Notes under the pieces: generated by a model
The model's database searches: none
Told to the model about the DNA's origin: nothing
The model's input: the letters and a program-made list of their open reading frames with translations, nothing else
From: Polyangiaceae bacterium
GTDB taxonomy: Bacteria > Myxococcota_A > Polyangia > Polyangiales > Polyangiaceae
Assembly (NCBI GenBank): GCA_020633235.1
Contig: JACKEA010000003.1
Location: 124,001 to 188,000, forward strand
Length of the DNA stretch: 64,000 bases
Direction: 5' to 3'
Shown here: piece after piece, positions 40,079 through 47,982 of the stretch
Numbering within the stretch: the first letter of the stretch is position 1
Layout: the number at the start of each line of letters is the position of its first letter
Translations under genes and position numbers: made by a program

Positions 40079-40452
40079 CTGGTCTACTGTACTCTTCGCC
40101 GCCATGACGTGCTGACACCGGGCCTTCGGCGGAAGGCAAGCGCGTGACACGCGTCAGCTGTGCGTGGGGAGCGGCGCTGCTCCCATGGCTCGATCGACGT
40201 TACCAAGTCAGCAAACGCTCAGTCGAAACACCCAAGCCGGCAGTTTCCGGCAATCCAGCAAGCACGCCAGCGTCGTCGCTTCGCTCCGATTCGGCGCCCA
40301 AGTGCTCCGGAACGGACGCCCAAGTCGTCGGAACCCGTGCCCAAGTTGAGCGGAATACGCACTGTACCGGGCGGCATGCGCTTTGGAGCCGCAAGTGAAG
40401 AAGAACGTTTTGCGAACGCGGTGGAAGATCACGACGCCGCGATTGTCCGACG
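40079..40452 (-). other. 374-nt region upstream of the FGE-like gene, with three direct repeats
   Basis: No gene seen. It holds three direct repeats at 40297-40355. I looked for a sigma-54 (-24/-12) or strong sigma-70 promoter for the gene at 40078 and found none. Confidence 0.5.
40297..40355. promoter_or_regulatory. three direct repeats CCCAAGT-N3/4-CGGAA
   Basis: CCCAAGT occurs at 40297-40303, 40319-40325 and 40340-40346, spaced 22 and 21 bp (about two helical turns), each followed after 3-4 nt by CCGGAA, CGGAA and CGGAA. Repeats placed on one DNA face suggest binding sites for a regulator. They lie 220-275 nt upstream of the FGE-like gene start. Confidence 0.45.
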
Positions 40453-40902
40453 CTAGTCGGGAGCCGAGGAGCCGGGTCCTGTGTCAGTACCGTGGCGCGC
40501 CGGATCGCTGGGTGCTGGCGACAACCACACATCGAGGTCTTTGGTCTCAACGTGGCACGGTCCCTGGCGAACTGTCACCTCCGCTTCGCTCGGCGTGTAC
40601 CCTGGCCTTTCGACAGTCACGAAGAAGGTACCCGCGCGCTCGCCAAGGCCCAGATACGTGCAATCGAAAGGCATTAGCTGTTCTTGATATTGTCCGTCCG
40701 GCGACCTGACTCGTACGCTCGCGTCGCAGACGGGAGAGGCCGCCCCCCGCATGAACACCGCGACGCGAAGCCCGTATATCCCTTCCTCAGTGCACCTTGA
40801 ATCTGAGCCGCACCCGCTCGAGATGAAAGCGAGCGCGGCACAGGCTAGTTCCGGCCGTATCAGTTCCAGAACCTGTCGTACGTATGAGTTGGATGAACTC
40901 AT
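40453..40902 (-). CDS. small lipoprotein with carboxypeptidase-regulatory-like domain
   Basis: A 149-residue predicted lipoprotein. ATG 40902 leads to LELIRPELACAALAFISSGC, a hydrophobic segment ending in a lipobox-like Cys33. The mature part reads as a beta-sandwich of the carboxypeptidase-regulatory/PEGA kind: GIYGLRVAVFMRG, VCDASVRVRSPDGQY, DCTYLGLGERAGTFFVTVER, PGYTPSEAEVTV, and ends in a Pro/Ser-rich tail. The long upstream open frame is Arg/Pro-rich and was not taken as coding. The family assignment is by pattern only. Confidence 0.55.
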   Translation of the reverse strand: MSSSNSYVRQVLELIRPELACAALAFISSGCGSDSRCTEEGIYGLRVAVFMRGAASPVCDASVRVRSPDGQYQEQLMPFDCTYLGLGERAGTFFVTVERPGYTPSEAEVTVRQGPCHVETKDLDVWLSPAPSDPARHGTDTGPGSSAPD

Positions 40903-41340
40903 GTGAACATGTCCAATGGAACGGCCCCATCTGCAGACACGTGGCGCCCCGGAAGTGGGCCGAACTACATGCACATGGTGACCGATCGGTAGCGAGAGGT
41001 CGAGGCATGGTCGTAGGCGGTGGCCGCTCATAGCTCTCAGGCATGGGGAGAACGGAGCGTCGTTCGGGGATCGAGCGGGAGCGTGCGTGGGCACCGTCCA
41101 AGCCTTGGAGCTCTGATTTCATCCCCTGCGCCCTGCTCTCCGCCACGACGTGCGCCCCACCGTTGCGTGCACAGCGCGGCGAGCCGCAGCTACGATCACA
41201 AAGCTGAGCAGATGCCCTCGCATTCTCCCCCCGCCCCCTCCCACGTTCTCCTCAATCCTCTACCCCCACCCCTCTCGCTCTGCCCCCCTGCTCCCACCGC
41301 CGCCGCGTCGCGCACGTGCCCAGTCGCGACGCGCGCCGAG

Positions 41341-41406
41341 GTCCATATTCCGGACATTTCAGCCCACTCATTCGCCGAAGCCGCCTTCAATGTCCGGAAC
41401 ATGGAC
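41341..41406. repeat. inverted repeat, 18-bp arms, 17 of 18 matched, 30-nt spacer
   Basis: Arms 41341-41358 and 41389-41406 (GTCCATATTCCGGACATT with AATGTCCGGAACATGGAC) pair at 17 of 18 positions, and neighbouring bases extend the pairing imperfectly. The spacer is not self-complementary. It could be a regulator site, a mobile-element end or an RNA hairpin. Confidence 0.85.
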
Positions 41407-41439
41407 CCCGGGCGAGCCTGACGCACCAGAGCGCCGCGT

Positions 41440-41465
41440 GGTTCCGCGGCGCACCAACATCCAGC
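41440..41465 (+). repeat. dispersed motif, copy d (reference copy)
   Basis: GGTTCCGCGGCGCACCAACA followed by TCCAGC. The 26 nt are identical to copy e at 56589-56614 (opposite strand) except for one base. Confidence 0.85.
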
Positions 41466-41647
41466 CGAAAAAGAACGGGTCTCAAAAGCGGACCGAGCCG
41501 GGCGGCTGAGCCGCCGCGCGGGCAAGACGCGTGCGGGGAGCACCCTGCGCGTGTTGAAGGGCGCGAGGAACGCACCGCAGTGAGCAACGATGCCAGCGCG
41601 GATGGACCGGCCGTACGGCGACGGGAGGCTTTGAGACTCGCTCGAAG

Positions 41648-42862
41648 CTAGCGGCGGCGACGACGTCGCAGCACGGCGAGGCCGGCCACGCCGAGACCAA
41701 CGATCCACGGCACCGGCTTCACCGGTCCTCGCTCGTCGCCATACGCGACGGTACACCCGCCGCCATTGCTGCCGGCGTCCGCGCCATTGGACGGCGCAAG
41801 ACAAATGCCGTTGGCATCGCAGCTGAGCCCGCCCGCGCACGCGGTGTTCGCATCACACGTGGCGGTACAGTAGCCGTCCGTGGTCGACCCGGTCGGCGAG
41901 TAGCACACGTAGCCGCTGGCGCAGTCCTGCGAACCGGTGCACGCGGCGCCCTGCGGATCGTTGGAGGAAGCGCCCGCAGCGCCGCCCCCGGGATCCACCG
42001 GCGGCTCTTCCGGATCGCTCTTGCCGGACAGCGCCCAGAACGGCGGCTCGTAGCCACCCTTCTCTGCTGCCTCGAGGGCCGTCTGGATGATCCAGTCGCG
42101 CCACACCCACACGGCGCCATACGTGGGGCTCTCACAGCCTTGGAGCCCACGGGATACGACGCCAATGACCTTGCTGTCCTTGTCCAGCGCCGGGCCGCCG
42201 GAATCCCCGGAGCACACGCCGGTGTCCCCGCCCCACTCCGTGGACTGCACTCCGGAGTAGCTCGGGCACGTCTCCCCCGCGCACTGCACCGTGAGGTTCG
42301 AAAGGATCATGCGCGAGCCGCCGTAGCCGGAGCCCGTGCTTCCGTAGCCAATGGCGGAGTATGCCTCTCCCGGCTGCACCTCTTGATCGATGCGCGGCAC
42401 CGCCGGCGCGATGGGCAGCGAGTCCTTGAGGATGACGAGCGCGACGTCGTAGCCGCAGGTGTCGTTGCCCGCATCCGGCACCCGCACGTCCGCCCCCTGG
42501 TACCAGTCGGACTGCTGGGACACGGAGATGTCGTCCGTGACGTAGACGTTGTTTCCGCTGTATGGGCTACCGAAACCGGACTGGCCGCACACCACGTAGT
42601 CCGTGCTGCCGAGAGACGGCGCGATGCAGTGGCGTGCCGTGAGCACCAGATTCGGGGCAATCAGAGTGCCGGAGCACATGGCGCCGCCGTACTTGCCAAC
42701 CTGCATGTACATGCCCAGCACGTACAGATGATCCGGATCCGCCTGGCCGCCTTGAATGCTCTGCTGGCTCGTCACCACCCGACCGGAAGGCTCGCTGCCA
42801 GAAGCGCTGCAGCCAACAGCAGCAAGAAGAAGGATCGGAGCGACGAGGAGCGAGCGCTTCAT
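41648..42862 (-). CDS. trypsin-like serine protease with lipobox and MYXO-CTERM-type C-terminus
   Basis: A 404-residue secreted S1-family protease. Visible triad motifs are VLTARHC (His78), CGYDVALVIL (Asp) and GVCSGDSGGPA (Ser), so the enzyme should be active. It carries two anchor-like ends: an N-terminal signal with LLLAAVGC (Cys18) and a C-terminal Gly-Cys motif (GGGCTVAY) followed by a membrane helix (PWIVGLGVAGLAVL) and six Arg, as in MYXO-CTERM proteins that are cleaved and lipid-modified at the cell surface. A linker with Cys pairs (ACTGSQDCASGYVC, TCDANTACAGGLSC) connects them. Substrate unknown. Confidence 0.88.
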   Translation of the reverse strand: MKRSLLVAPILLLAAVGCSASGSEPSGRVVTSQQSIQGGQADPDHLYVLGMYMQVGKYGGAMCSGTLIAPNLVLTARHCIAPSLGSTDYVVCGQSGFGSPYSGNNVYVTDDISVSQQSDWYQGADVRVPDAGNDTCGYDVALVILKDSLPIAPAVPRIDQEVQPGEAYSAIGYGSTGSGYGGSRMILSNLTVQCAGETCPSYSGVQSTEWGGDTGVCSGDSGGPALDKDSKVIGVVSRGLQGCESPTYGAVWVWRDWIIQTALEAAEKGGYEPPFWALSGKSDPEEPPVDPGGGAAGASSNDPQGAACTGSQDCASGYVCYSPTGSTTDGYCTATCDANTACAGGLSCDANGICLAPSNGADAGSNGGGCTVAYGDERGPVKPVPWIVGLGVAGLAVLRRRRRR

Positions 42863-43055
42863 GAGGCCTACCTTGAGTGGTTCGGTGTCACCGCCCGCGA
42901 GAGCCGCTGATCAGCGCGCGGGGCCCGAACGATCTACGAGCGAAGCGCCGTCGTGGCCAGCGCTTTCGTGCAGTGGATCGCAGAGTGCAAGCCCGCTACT
43001 GTCCAGGCGAGTGGGATGGGCGCAGCGCCACTGAAACATTTCCGCTCTGCTGAAC

Positions 43056-43829
43056 ATGCCGACGTTCCATCTCCTGCAACCCGTACGCGCGCCCCGCAGC
43101 GTGGTGTGGCACGCGTGCAGCGACGCCTTGGGACTCGCAGCGTGGCAGGCGGACGAAGTGAGCGGCGACGTCGAGCGCGGAGCTCGACTGACTTTTCGCT
43201 GGCCGTCCCTCGGGGCCGAGATCGAAGTGAAAGTGATCGACATCGAGCACGGCGAACGCGTGGTGTTCGGTTGGGGCGATCGCCGAGTGACGCTGACGCT
43301 CTCCGACGGCGGCGTGGCACTAGCGCACTCTGCCCTGCCCTACGGCGACGAGTACGCCGGGACCGGCTCTTCCTGGGCGCTGTCCCTCGCGAACCTCGCC
43401 CACTACTGCGAGCACCACGCCCGCCGGCCGCGGGTGGTGCACTGGCTGATATCGCGGGCTCGCACGGACAACGAGACCGCCCACGTCTTCTTCAGCGACG
43501 ATAGCGCTCTCGGTGCCTGGTTGGGCAAGGGCAACGGCATTGGGCCGGCAGGCTCGGACTATCGACTGGAGCTGTCGCCCGACCACACCCTCAGCGGCCG
43601 TGTGCTGGCTCACACGCCGGATCGAGACGTACTGCTTTCCTGGAGCGAGGACGACGACTCCACCCTGAGCCTGCGCACGCTCCCGAGCCCGCTGTCGGAC
43701 GACGAAATCACCGTGGCCCTCACCTGGTCACGCTGGAGCGACAAACCCGCGCTGCCCGGAGCGTGGATTGCCCTGTCCGCGGCCCATCAGCGCTTGGTCA
43801 CGCTGCTGGACGGCTCCGCGGACGCCTGA
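43056..43829 (+). CDS. SRPBCC (START-like/Aha1-type) domain protein
   Basis: A 257-residue soluble protein. The first 140 residues match the SRPBCC/AHSA1 fold with VRAPRSVVWHACSD, SGDVERGARLTFRWPS, VKVIDIEHGERVVFGW and ALSLANLAHYCEHH. A second related domain follows (DYRLELSPDHTLSGRVLA, DVLLSWSEDDDSTLSL), so two SRPBCC-type domains are fused. Such folds bind hydrophobic ligands; no ligand can be inferred. Its 3' end overlaps that of the convergent FGE-like gene by 43 nt. Confidence 0.75.
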   Translation: MPTFHLLQPVRAPRSVVWHACSDALGLAAWQADEVSGDVERGARLTFRWPSLGAEIEVKVIDIEHGERVVFGWGDRRVTLTLSDGGVALAHSALPYGDEYAGTGSSWALSLANLAHYCEHHARRPRVVHWLISRARTDNETAHVFFSDDSALGAWLGKGNGIGPAGSDYRLELSPDHTLSGRVLAHTPDRDVLLSWSEDDDSTLSLRTLPSPLSDDEITVALTWSRWSDKPALPGAWIALSAAHQRLVTLLDGSADA

Positions 43830-44629
43830 GCGTCCTGGCAGCACCGCGTTCCCGTGGAGTAGTCGTAATACACGGCGGAGTGCGAAGAGATGCGCGCTTC
43901 GCAGCCCTTGGTGGTGCCGCGGGAGTAGAAGCCACCCACGAACACACCCGCGTCGTCGGCGATCCACTCGTCCAAATTGCCGACCATGTCCCAGATGCGG
44001 TCGTCGCCCCACACACTGGCGCAGCCGACCGTGCCTCCCGTCAGACGCAGCAGCGGGTCGTCCCCTTCCAGCACGAGGTTCAGCCGGGGATCCGTGTGCC
44101 CCATGCTGGCGTTGTCGTGGAGCACGGCGGCCGGATGGATGGAGCGAAAGACGTTGCAGCGGCCCGCCACGTAGTTGCCGCCGTAGGGATAGGGCAGATC
44201 CCGGGCGCCACGACACGCAGTGACCCACTCCTCTTCCGTACACAAGCGCTTGCCCGCGTTCTCGCAGGCCTTCTTCGCGAGGTAGTAAGTGAGGTAACCC
44301 GATGGCACCACGCCGGGAGCGGATACCGCCTTGGCCTCGAAGCGCTCTGTCCGCTGCCACGCGGGGAGCTCGGGGAGCGGCATGGCGCGGGCTCCGGCGC
44401 TGCCGTTGACCCATTTCTCCACCTCCCAGACCTCGCGAATCCGGTGCAGCAGCAGTGGATGCGCCGGGTAGTAGGGCGACAGCGCGCGTCCGCTCTTCGC
44501 GTCCACCAGGGACGCCTCCCAACGGTCGATGCAGAAGCCGTGAACCTTGGCCATCTCCTGGGGGCAGGACGCCGCGGCCATCGCGGAGCGTGGGAGCAGG
44601 AGCAGCAGTGCCCAGAGGAAGCGGCGCAT
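43787..44629 (-). CDS. FGE/SUMF1-like secreted protein
   Basis: A 280-residue protein with a signal peptide (MRRFLWALLLLLPRSAMAAA) but no lipobox. The FGE-like domain follows immediately: MAKVHGFCIDRWEASLVD, GKRLCTEEEWVTACRGARDL, VWGDDRIWDMVGNLDEWI, FVGGFYSRGTTKGCEARISS and GTRCCQD. The pattern matches SUMF1/PvdO-type proteins. It is convergent with the SRPBCC gene, with a 43-nt overlap, and its start lies 60 nt from the divergent pcm gene. It is the third member of this family in the window, none with a nearby sulfatase. Confidence 0.78.
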   Translation of the reverse strand: MRRFLWALLLLLPRSAMAAASCPQEMAKVHGFCIDRWEASLVDAKSGRALSPYYPAHPLLLHRIREVWEVEKWVNGSAGARAMPLPELPAWQRTERFEAKAVSAPGVVPSGYLTYYLAKKACENAGKRLCTEEEWVTACRGARDLPYPYGGNYVAGRCNVFRSIHPAAVLHDNASMGHTDPRLNLVLEGDDPLLRLTGGTVGCASVWGDDRIWDMVGNLDEWIADDAGVFVGGFYSRGTTKGCEARISSHSAVYYDYSTGTRCCQDAQASAEPSSSVTKR

Positions 44630-44689
44630 CCGTTTCGAGGGTTACGAGAGGGTGGTTCGTTCGTCAATCCGCAGCATACTTCGGGCACC

Positions 44690-45319
44690 GTGACGTACTC
44701 CAAGGAACGCGCGCGACTGGCACAGCGGGTGGCCGAGAACGTGCCGGGTTGCGACCCACGCATTCTCGAAGCCATCGCCGCCGTCCCGCGCCACGAGTTC
44801 TTGCCGCAGGCGGAATGGGACGCTGCCTACGACGATCGGGCGTTGCCCATTGGTGAGGGTCAGACCATCAGCCAGCCATCGATGATCGCGATAATGCTGC
44901 AGGCCCTACAGTGCCCCGCAGGGGGCCGCGCGCTGGAGGTCGGGGCCGGATGTGGATACGCCGCAGCGCTGCTGGCAGCGCTGGCTCGGGAGGTCCACGC
45001 CGTGGAGATTCGACCCGCCCTGGCGGAACGAGCACGCGCGACACTGGCGCGGCTGGGGATCGACAACGTCACGATCCACGTACGGGACGGGAGTGGTGGC
45101 CTGCCTGAGCACGCACCCTACGACGCCGTCTTGGTCAGCGCTGCGCCGCGCAGCGTGCCGCCGGCGTTGGCAGAGCAGCTGGCAGTCGGAGGACGTTTGG
45201 CTGTTCCCGTCGGCGACGACTGGTCCCAGCGTTTGCTCGTCGCCGAGCGACCTGCCACCGGCGAGCTCGAGTGGCGCGAGAGCGTGCCCTGCATGTTCGT
45301 GCCGCTGGTGGTGGAGTAG
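44690..45319 (+). CDS. pcm: protein-L-isoaspartate O-methyltransferase
   Basis: A 209-residue cytosolic enzyme that uses S-adenosylmethionine to methylate L-isoaspartyl residues and so repairs damaged proteins. Features are LPQAEWDAAYDDRALPIGEG and QTISQPSMIAIML (family signatures), GAGCGYAAALLA (AdoMet-binding glycine loop), VHAVEIRPALAERAR and LAVGGRLAVPVGDDW. GTG 44690 is the most likely start; the open frame upstream is antisense to the FGE-like gene. It ends 3 nt from the convergent YqgE/AlgH gene. Confidence 0.9.
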   Translation: MTYSKERARLAQRVAENVPGCDPRILEAIAAVPRHEFLPQAEWDAAYDDRALPIGEGQTISQPSMIAIMLQALQCPAGGRALEVGAGCGYAAALLAALAREVHAVEIRPALAERARATLARLGIDNVTIHVRDGSGGLPEHAPYDAVLVSAAPRSVPPALAEQLAVGGRLAVPVGDDWSQRLLVAERPATGELEWRESVPCMFVPLVVE

Positions 45320-45322
45320 AGC

Positions 45323-45889
45323 TCAAGCGGAGCCGACGGTGCGCGTCGTGAACGCGATGGGCGTGGTGCCGGCCCGCGCGTACGCTGCCGCCCAGGCGTC
45401 TTCCCGCGACACGTCGAACAACAGATCGGCGTGCAGGTCCGTCGGCAGCCAAGCCCCAGCGCGGATCTCGTCCTCCAGCTGCATGGGGGCCCAACCGGCG
45501 TAGCCCACCAAGCCGACGATACTCTTGGGATGCACCCCTTCCGCGACGGCTTCGAGCACCTTGCGCGAGGCGGATGCGGTGATGCCCTCGCCGACCTCGA
45601 ACTGCCCTTCCAACCCCTCGAGCCGCTCTTCCGTGCGGTACACCAGCCACACCTGCTCGGGGGACACCGGGCCGCCCACGCGCACGCTACCCGGCAGGTC
45701 CAGATGCTCCGAGGTGACCTCGGCTCGCACCAAGAGCTCCGGTAGGGTCATCACGTCTCGTCCGTTGATGATCCATCCGAAAGCGCCTTCGGGACCATGA
45801 GCCGCCAGCAGCACCACCGAGCGATCGAAGTTCGGATCACCCAGCGGCGGCGCCGCGACGAGAAGTCCGGGAGCGAGGACCGACGTCAC
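45323..45889 (-). CDS. YqgE/AlgH family protein
   Basis: A 188-residue protein from GTG 45889. The family pattern is clear: LAPGLLVAAPPLGDPNFDRS, VVLLAAHGPEGAFGWIING, GGPVSPEQVWLVYRTEE, VGLVGYAGWAPMQLEDEI and AWLPTDLHADLLFDV. The UPF0301 (YqgE/AlgH) family has no established biochemical role. A short gap (31 nt) separates its start from the 3' end of the MEMO1-type gene on the same strand, so they may be co-transcribed. Confidence 0.9.
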   Translation of the reverse strand: MTSVLAPGLLVAAPPLGDPNFDRSVVLLAAHGPEGAFGWIINGRDVMTLPELLVRAEVTSEHLDLPGSVRVGGPVSPEQVWLVYRTEERLEGLEGQFEVGEGITASASRKVLEAVAEGVHPKSIVGLVGYAGWAPMQLEDEIRAGAWLPTDLHADLLFDVSREDAWAAAYARAGTTPIAFTTRTVGSA

Positions 45890-45920
45890 CCTGCGAGGGT
45901 ACAGCTTCTGGGTCGTCGAG

Positions 45921-46733
45921 TCACACGACGACTGCGCCGGCGTAGCCGACCACCGCCTCGTAGTCCCCGGAAACATCGCCAGAGTTGCCGTAGCGCACGA
46001 GCTCGGCGTGGGACGCTCCGAGCTCCAAGGCCGCGACCAGCGCCACCGTGGTGGGAATGTAGCCGCACATCGAGATGTCCTCTCGCCGCACGACCTCGAA
46101 GAGGCCGTCCGGATCCAGCGCCAGGAGCCGCTCGAGGGCCAACGTGTCCCGTCGCCGTGCCTGCTCCGCCGAGATGTAGTGGGACATGTCCGTGCTGGCG
46201 ACCACCAACACGTCGTCGAGGCCCACCTCGCGGATGGCCCGAGCGAGCCCGCGACCCACCTGGTGGCAATCCCGGAGTGAAAGCTGGGACAGGACGACGG
46301 GCACCACCAGAACGTCCGGATTGAGCGCTCGCAGGAAGGGCAACTGGACCTCCACCGCGTGCTCTCGAAGGTGAGCGAGATGGTCTTCTTCGAGCTCGGC
46401 GTGGTCGCGAACGTGCTCTGCCAGCTCGCGATCCACGATCACGTCGCCACCGGGGAGCTGCCAGCGACCGCTCACCCAGATGGATCGGCGCACCCCCATG
46501 CCGGTGTGGTTCGGACACATCACCACGACCCGCTTGGGAACCCTGACGCGGGCGTAGACCTCGCCCGCAATGGCTCCGCTGTAGACCCACCCGGCGTGCG
46601 GTGCGACCACGACGCGGGCTGCCTCCGGCGGCTCCGCACGCGGTTGGAGCATTTCTTGGAGCATGGCGTTCATACGCGCGGGCTCTCCGGGATAGAATCT
46701 CCCGGCCACCGCTGGTGCTCTGAGATCGCTCAC
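45921..46733 (-). CDS. MEMO1-family protein (AmmeMemoRadiSam system protein B type)
   Basis: A 270-residue protein from GTG 46733. Motifs RAPAVAGRFYPGE, VVVAPHAGWVYSGAIAGE, RVVVMCPNHTGMG, DVLVVASTDMSHYI and YGNSGDVSGDYEAVVGYAG match the MEMO1/AmmeMemoRadiSam-B family, including the His residues of the putative metal site (APHAG, CPNHTG). In other genomes the partners are an AMMECR1 protein and a radical SAM enzyme; neither is in the window, so the role is unclear. GTG was chosen because the region upstream lacks family similarity. Confidence 0.88.
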   Translation of the reverse strand: MSDLRAPAVAGRFYPGEPARMNAMLQEMLQPRAEPPEAARVVVAPHAGWVYSGAIAGEVYARVRVPKRVVVMCPNHTGMGVRRSIWVSGRWQLPGGDVIVDRELAEHVRDHAELEEDHLAHLREHAVEVQLPFLRALNPDVLVVPVVLSQLSLRDCHQVGRGLARAIREVGLDDVLVVASTDMSHYISAEQARRRDTLALERLLALDPDGLFEVVRREDISMCGYIPTTVALVAALELGASHAELVRYGNSGDVSGDYEAVVGYAGAVVV

Positions 46734-47139
46734 GGGGCGAGTGTACGCCCGGCTCCCGAAGGCGCCAGCTTGGCAGAACGGTGAACTGGAACAGGAAGTG
46801 CGCGCTCGCTCTCGTGCACTGCTGCGCGGCATGCAGCAGCGGCAAGGCCAGCTCAGCGACGCCCAGCCCGGCGTGCCTGAGCCTACAAACCCAGATCGCG
46901 AGAAGTGGCGCGACGTCGGCGGCGTGGGTAAGCCCTGCGATCCGCCCGCCGTGGTCTCAGCTTCCGGCAGCCCTGCGAGAAGGCCACGGAGAGGTGTCCG
47001 TCTGCCTCGTCCGCCATCGAATGCGCTGCGGACGGCGGCAGCTGAGCCCTTTTCCGCCGGCCCATCGGCCCGGCTCGGGAAAAGCTGGCCTCAAGGGGCT
47101 GCCGCGAGGGCCCCGCCTACTGCTAGAGTGGCTGCCGAG
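46734..47139 (+). other. 406-nt gap before the hydrolase gene
   Basis: No intact gene. On the plus strand a lipoprotein-like beginning and a Cys-patterned end are visible in different frames (see the pseudogene candidate 46781-47045). No promoter could be assigned to the hydrolase gene. Confidence 0.5.
46781..47045 (+). pseudogene. possible decayed Cys-rich lipoprotein gene
   Basis: GTG 46781 begins ALALVHCCAACSSGKASS, like a lipoprotein signal. The same frame soon loses character. In a second frame VGKPCDPP appears (about 46928), and in a third frame PCEKATERCPSASSAIECAA ends with TGA at 47043-47045. The three pieces together resemble one small Cys-rich lipoprotein interrupted by two frameshifts. 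The evidence is pattern-based and may be coincidence. Confidence 0.3.
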
Positions 47140-47982
47140 ATGCGGGTGACCTTCTACGGAGTGCGCGGCTCGGTGCCAGCGCCGGGGCCGTCGACCGCAC
47201 GGTATGGCGGCAATACCTCGTGCGTGGGGGTGAGCCTTTCGGACGGAAGTCTGATCATCCTCGACGCGGGAACTGGCATCCGGACTCTCGGCAACGAGCT
47301 GGTGAAGCTCCCCGGCTCGACCAAGGCGCATCTGCTCCTGAGCCACACGCACTGGGACCACATTCTGGGGCTGCCGTTCTTTCCGCCCCTGTGGCAGAGC
47401 GAGACCCACCTGCTCGTGTATCCGTTGTCGAGCGACGCGCAAGAGCGCTTCCAGCGCACCATCTTCGACGACATCCATTTTCCGGTGAGCGCGAACGACA
47501 TTCCTTCGCGCATCGAGTTCGAGAAGCCGACGAGCGAGGACTGGCGCATCGGCTCGGCACGCGTTCAGCGCATCGCGTTGAACCACCCCGGCGGAGCTCA
47601 GGGCTTCCGCATCGACGACGACGACGGCTCCTCGCTGGCCTACCTCACGGACAACGAGCTCGGCGTCGAAAACGCCACCCAGGGGACGCGGGATCAGCTG
47701 GCGAAATTCGCGGACGGTGCGAGCCTTCTGATCCACGACTCGCAGTACCTGCGGGAGGACATGCCGGACAAGCTCGGTTGGGGTCACTCCGTGGTGGACG
47801 ACGTGCTGGAGCTGGGCGTCCTGGCGGAGCCGGCGCGCCTCGCGTTGTTCCACCACGACCCGGATCGCAGCGACGACGCGCTGGACGCCATCGGGGATCA
47901 CGCCCGGCACTGGCTCCGGGAGCATTCCTCGGAGACGGATCTGGTGGTCGCCCGCGAGGGCCTCACGCTCGTTCTCGGTTAG
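47140..47982 (+). CDS. metallo-beta-lactamase-fold hydrolase
   Basis: A 280-residue protein from ATG 47140. The metal-binding motif HTHWDHILGLPFF (His-x-His-x-Asp-His) and SCVGVSLSDGSLIILDAGTG, as well as DSQYLREDMP and HHDPDRSDDALDAI, match RNase Z/phosphodiesterase-like members of the superfamily that read VRGSVPAPGPSTARYGGN at the N-terminus. Members include cyclic-nucleotide phosphodiesterases and unknown hydrolases; the substrate is not assigned. Its stop overlaps that of the convergent TonB-receptor gene by 3 nt. Confidence 0.88.
   Translation: MRVTFYGVRGSVPAPGPSTARYGGNTSCVGVSLSDGSLIILDAGTGIRTLGNELVKLPGSTKAHLLLSHTHWDHILGLPFFPPLWQSETHLLVYPLSSDAQERFQRTIFDDIHFPVSANDIPSRIEFEKPTSEDWRIGSARVQRIALNHPGGAQGFRIDDDDGSSLAYLTDNELGVENATQGTRDQLAKFADGASLLIHDSQYLREDMPDKLGWGHSVVDDVLELGVLAEPARLALFHHDPDRSDDALDAIGDHARHWLREHSSETDLVVAREGLTLVLG

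Larger units (their letters stand above)
40903..41647. other. intergenic stretch with inverted repeat and dispersed motif
   Basis: About 745 nt without a credible gene. It contains an 18-bp inverted repeat with a 30-nt spacer (41341-41406) and a copy of the dispersed motif (41440-41465), plus a small GC-rich palindrome near 41512. The part at 41205-41300 is C-rich and has low complexity on this strand. Confidence 0.7.

Noticed and set aside
40079..40300. Sigma-54 promoter downstream of the three direct repeats
   Set aside because: No convincing GG-N10-GC element was found on the minus strand.
37361..41647. Integrated genomic island at tRNA-Ala
   Set aside because: No integrase, no transfer genes and no visible duplication of the tRNA 3' end; kept only as a gene-poor segment.
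41196..41840. Minus-strand open frame of 214 codons
   Set aside because: Arg/Ala-rich, overlaps the 3' part of the protease gene out of phase and lacks motifs.
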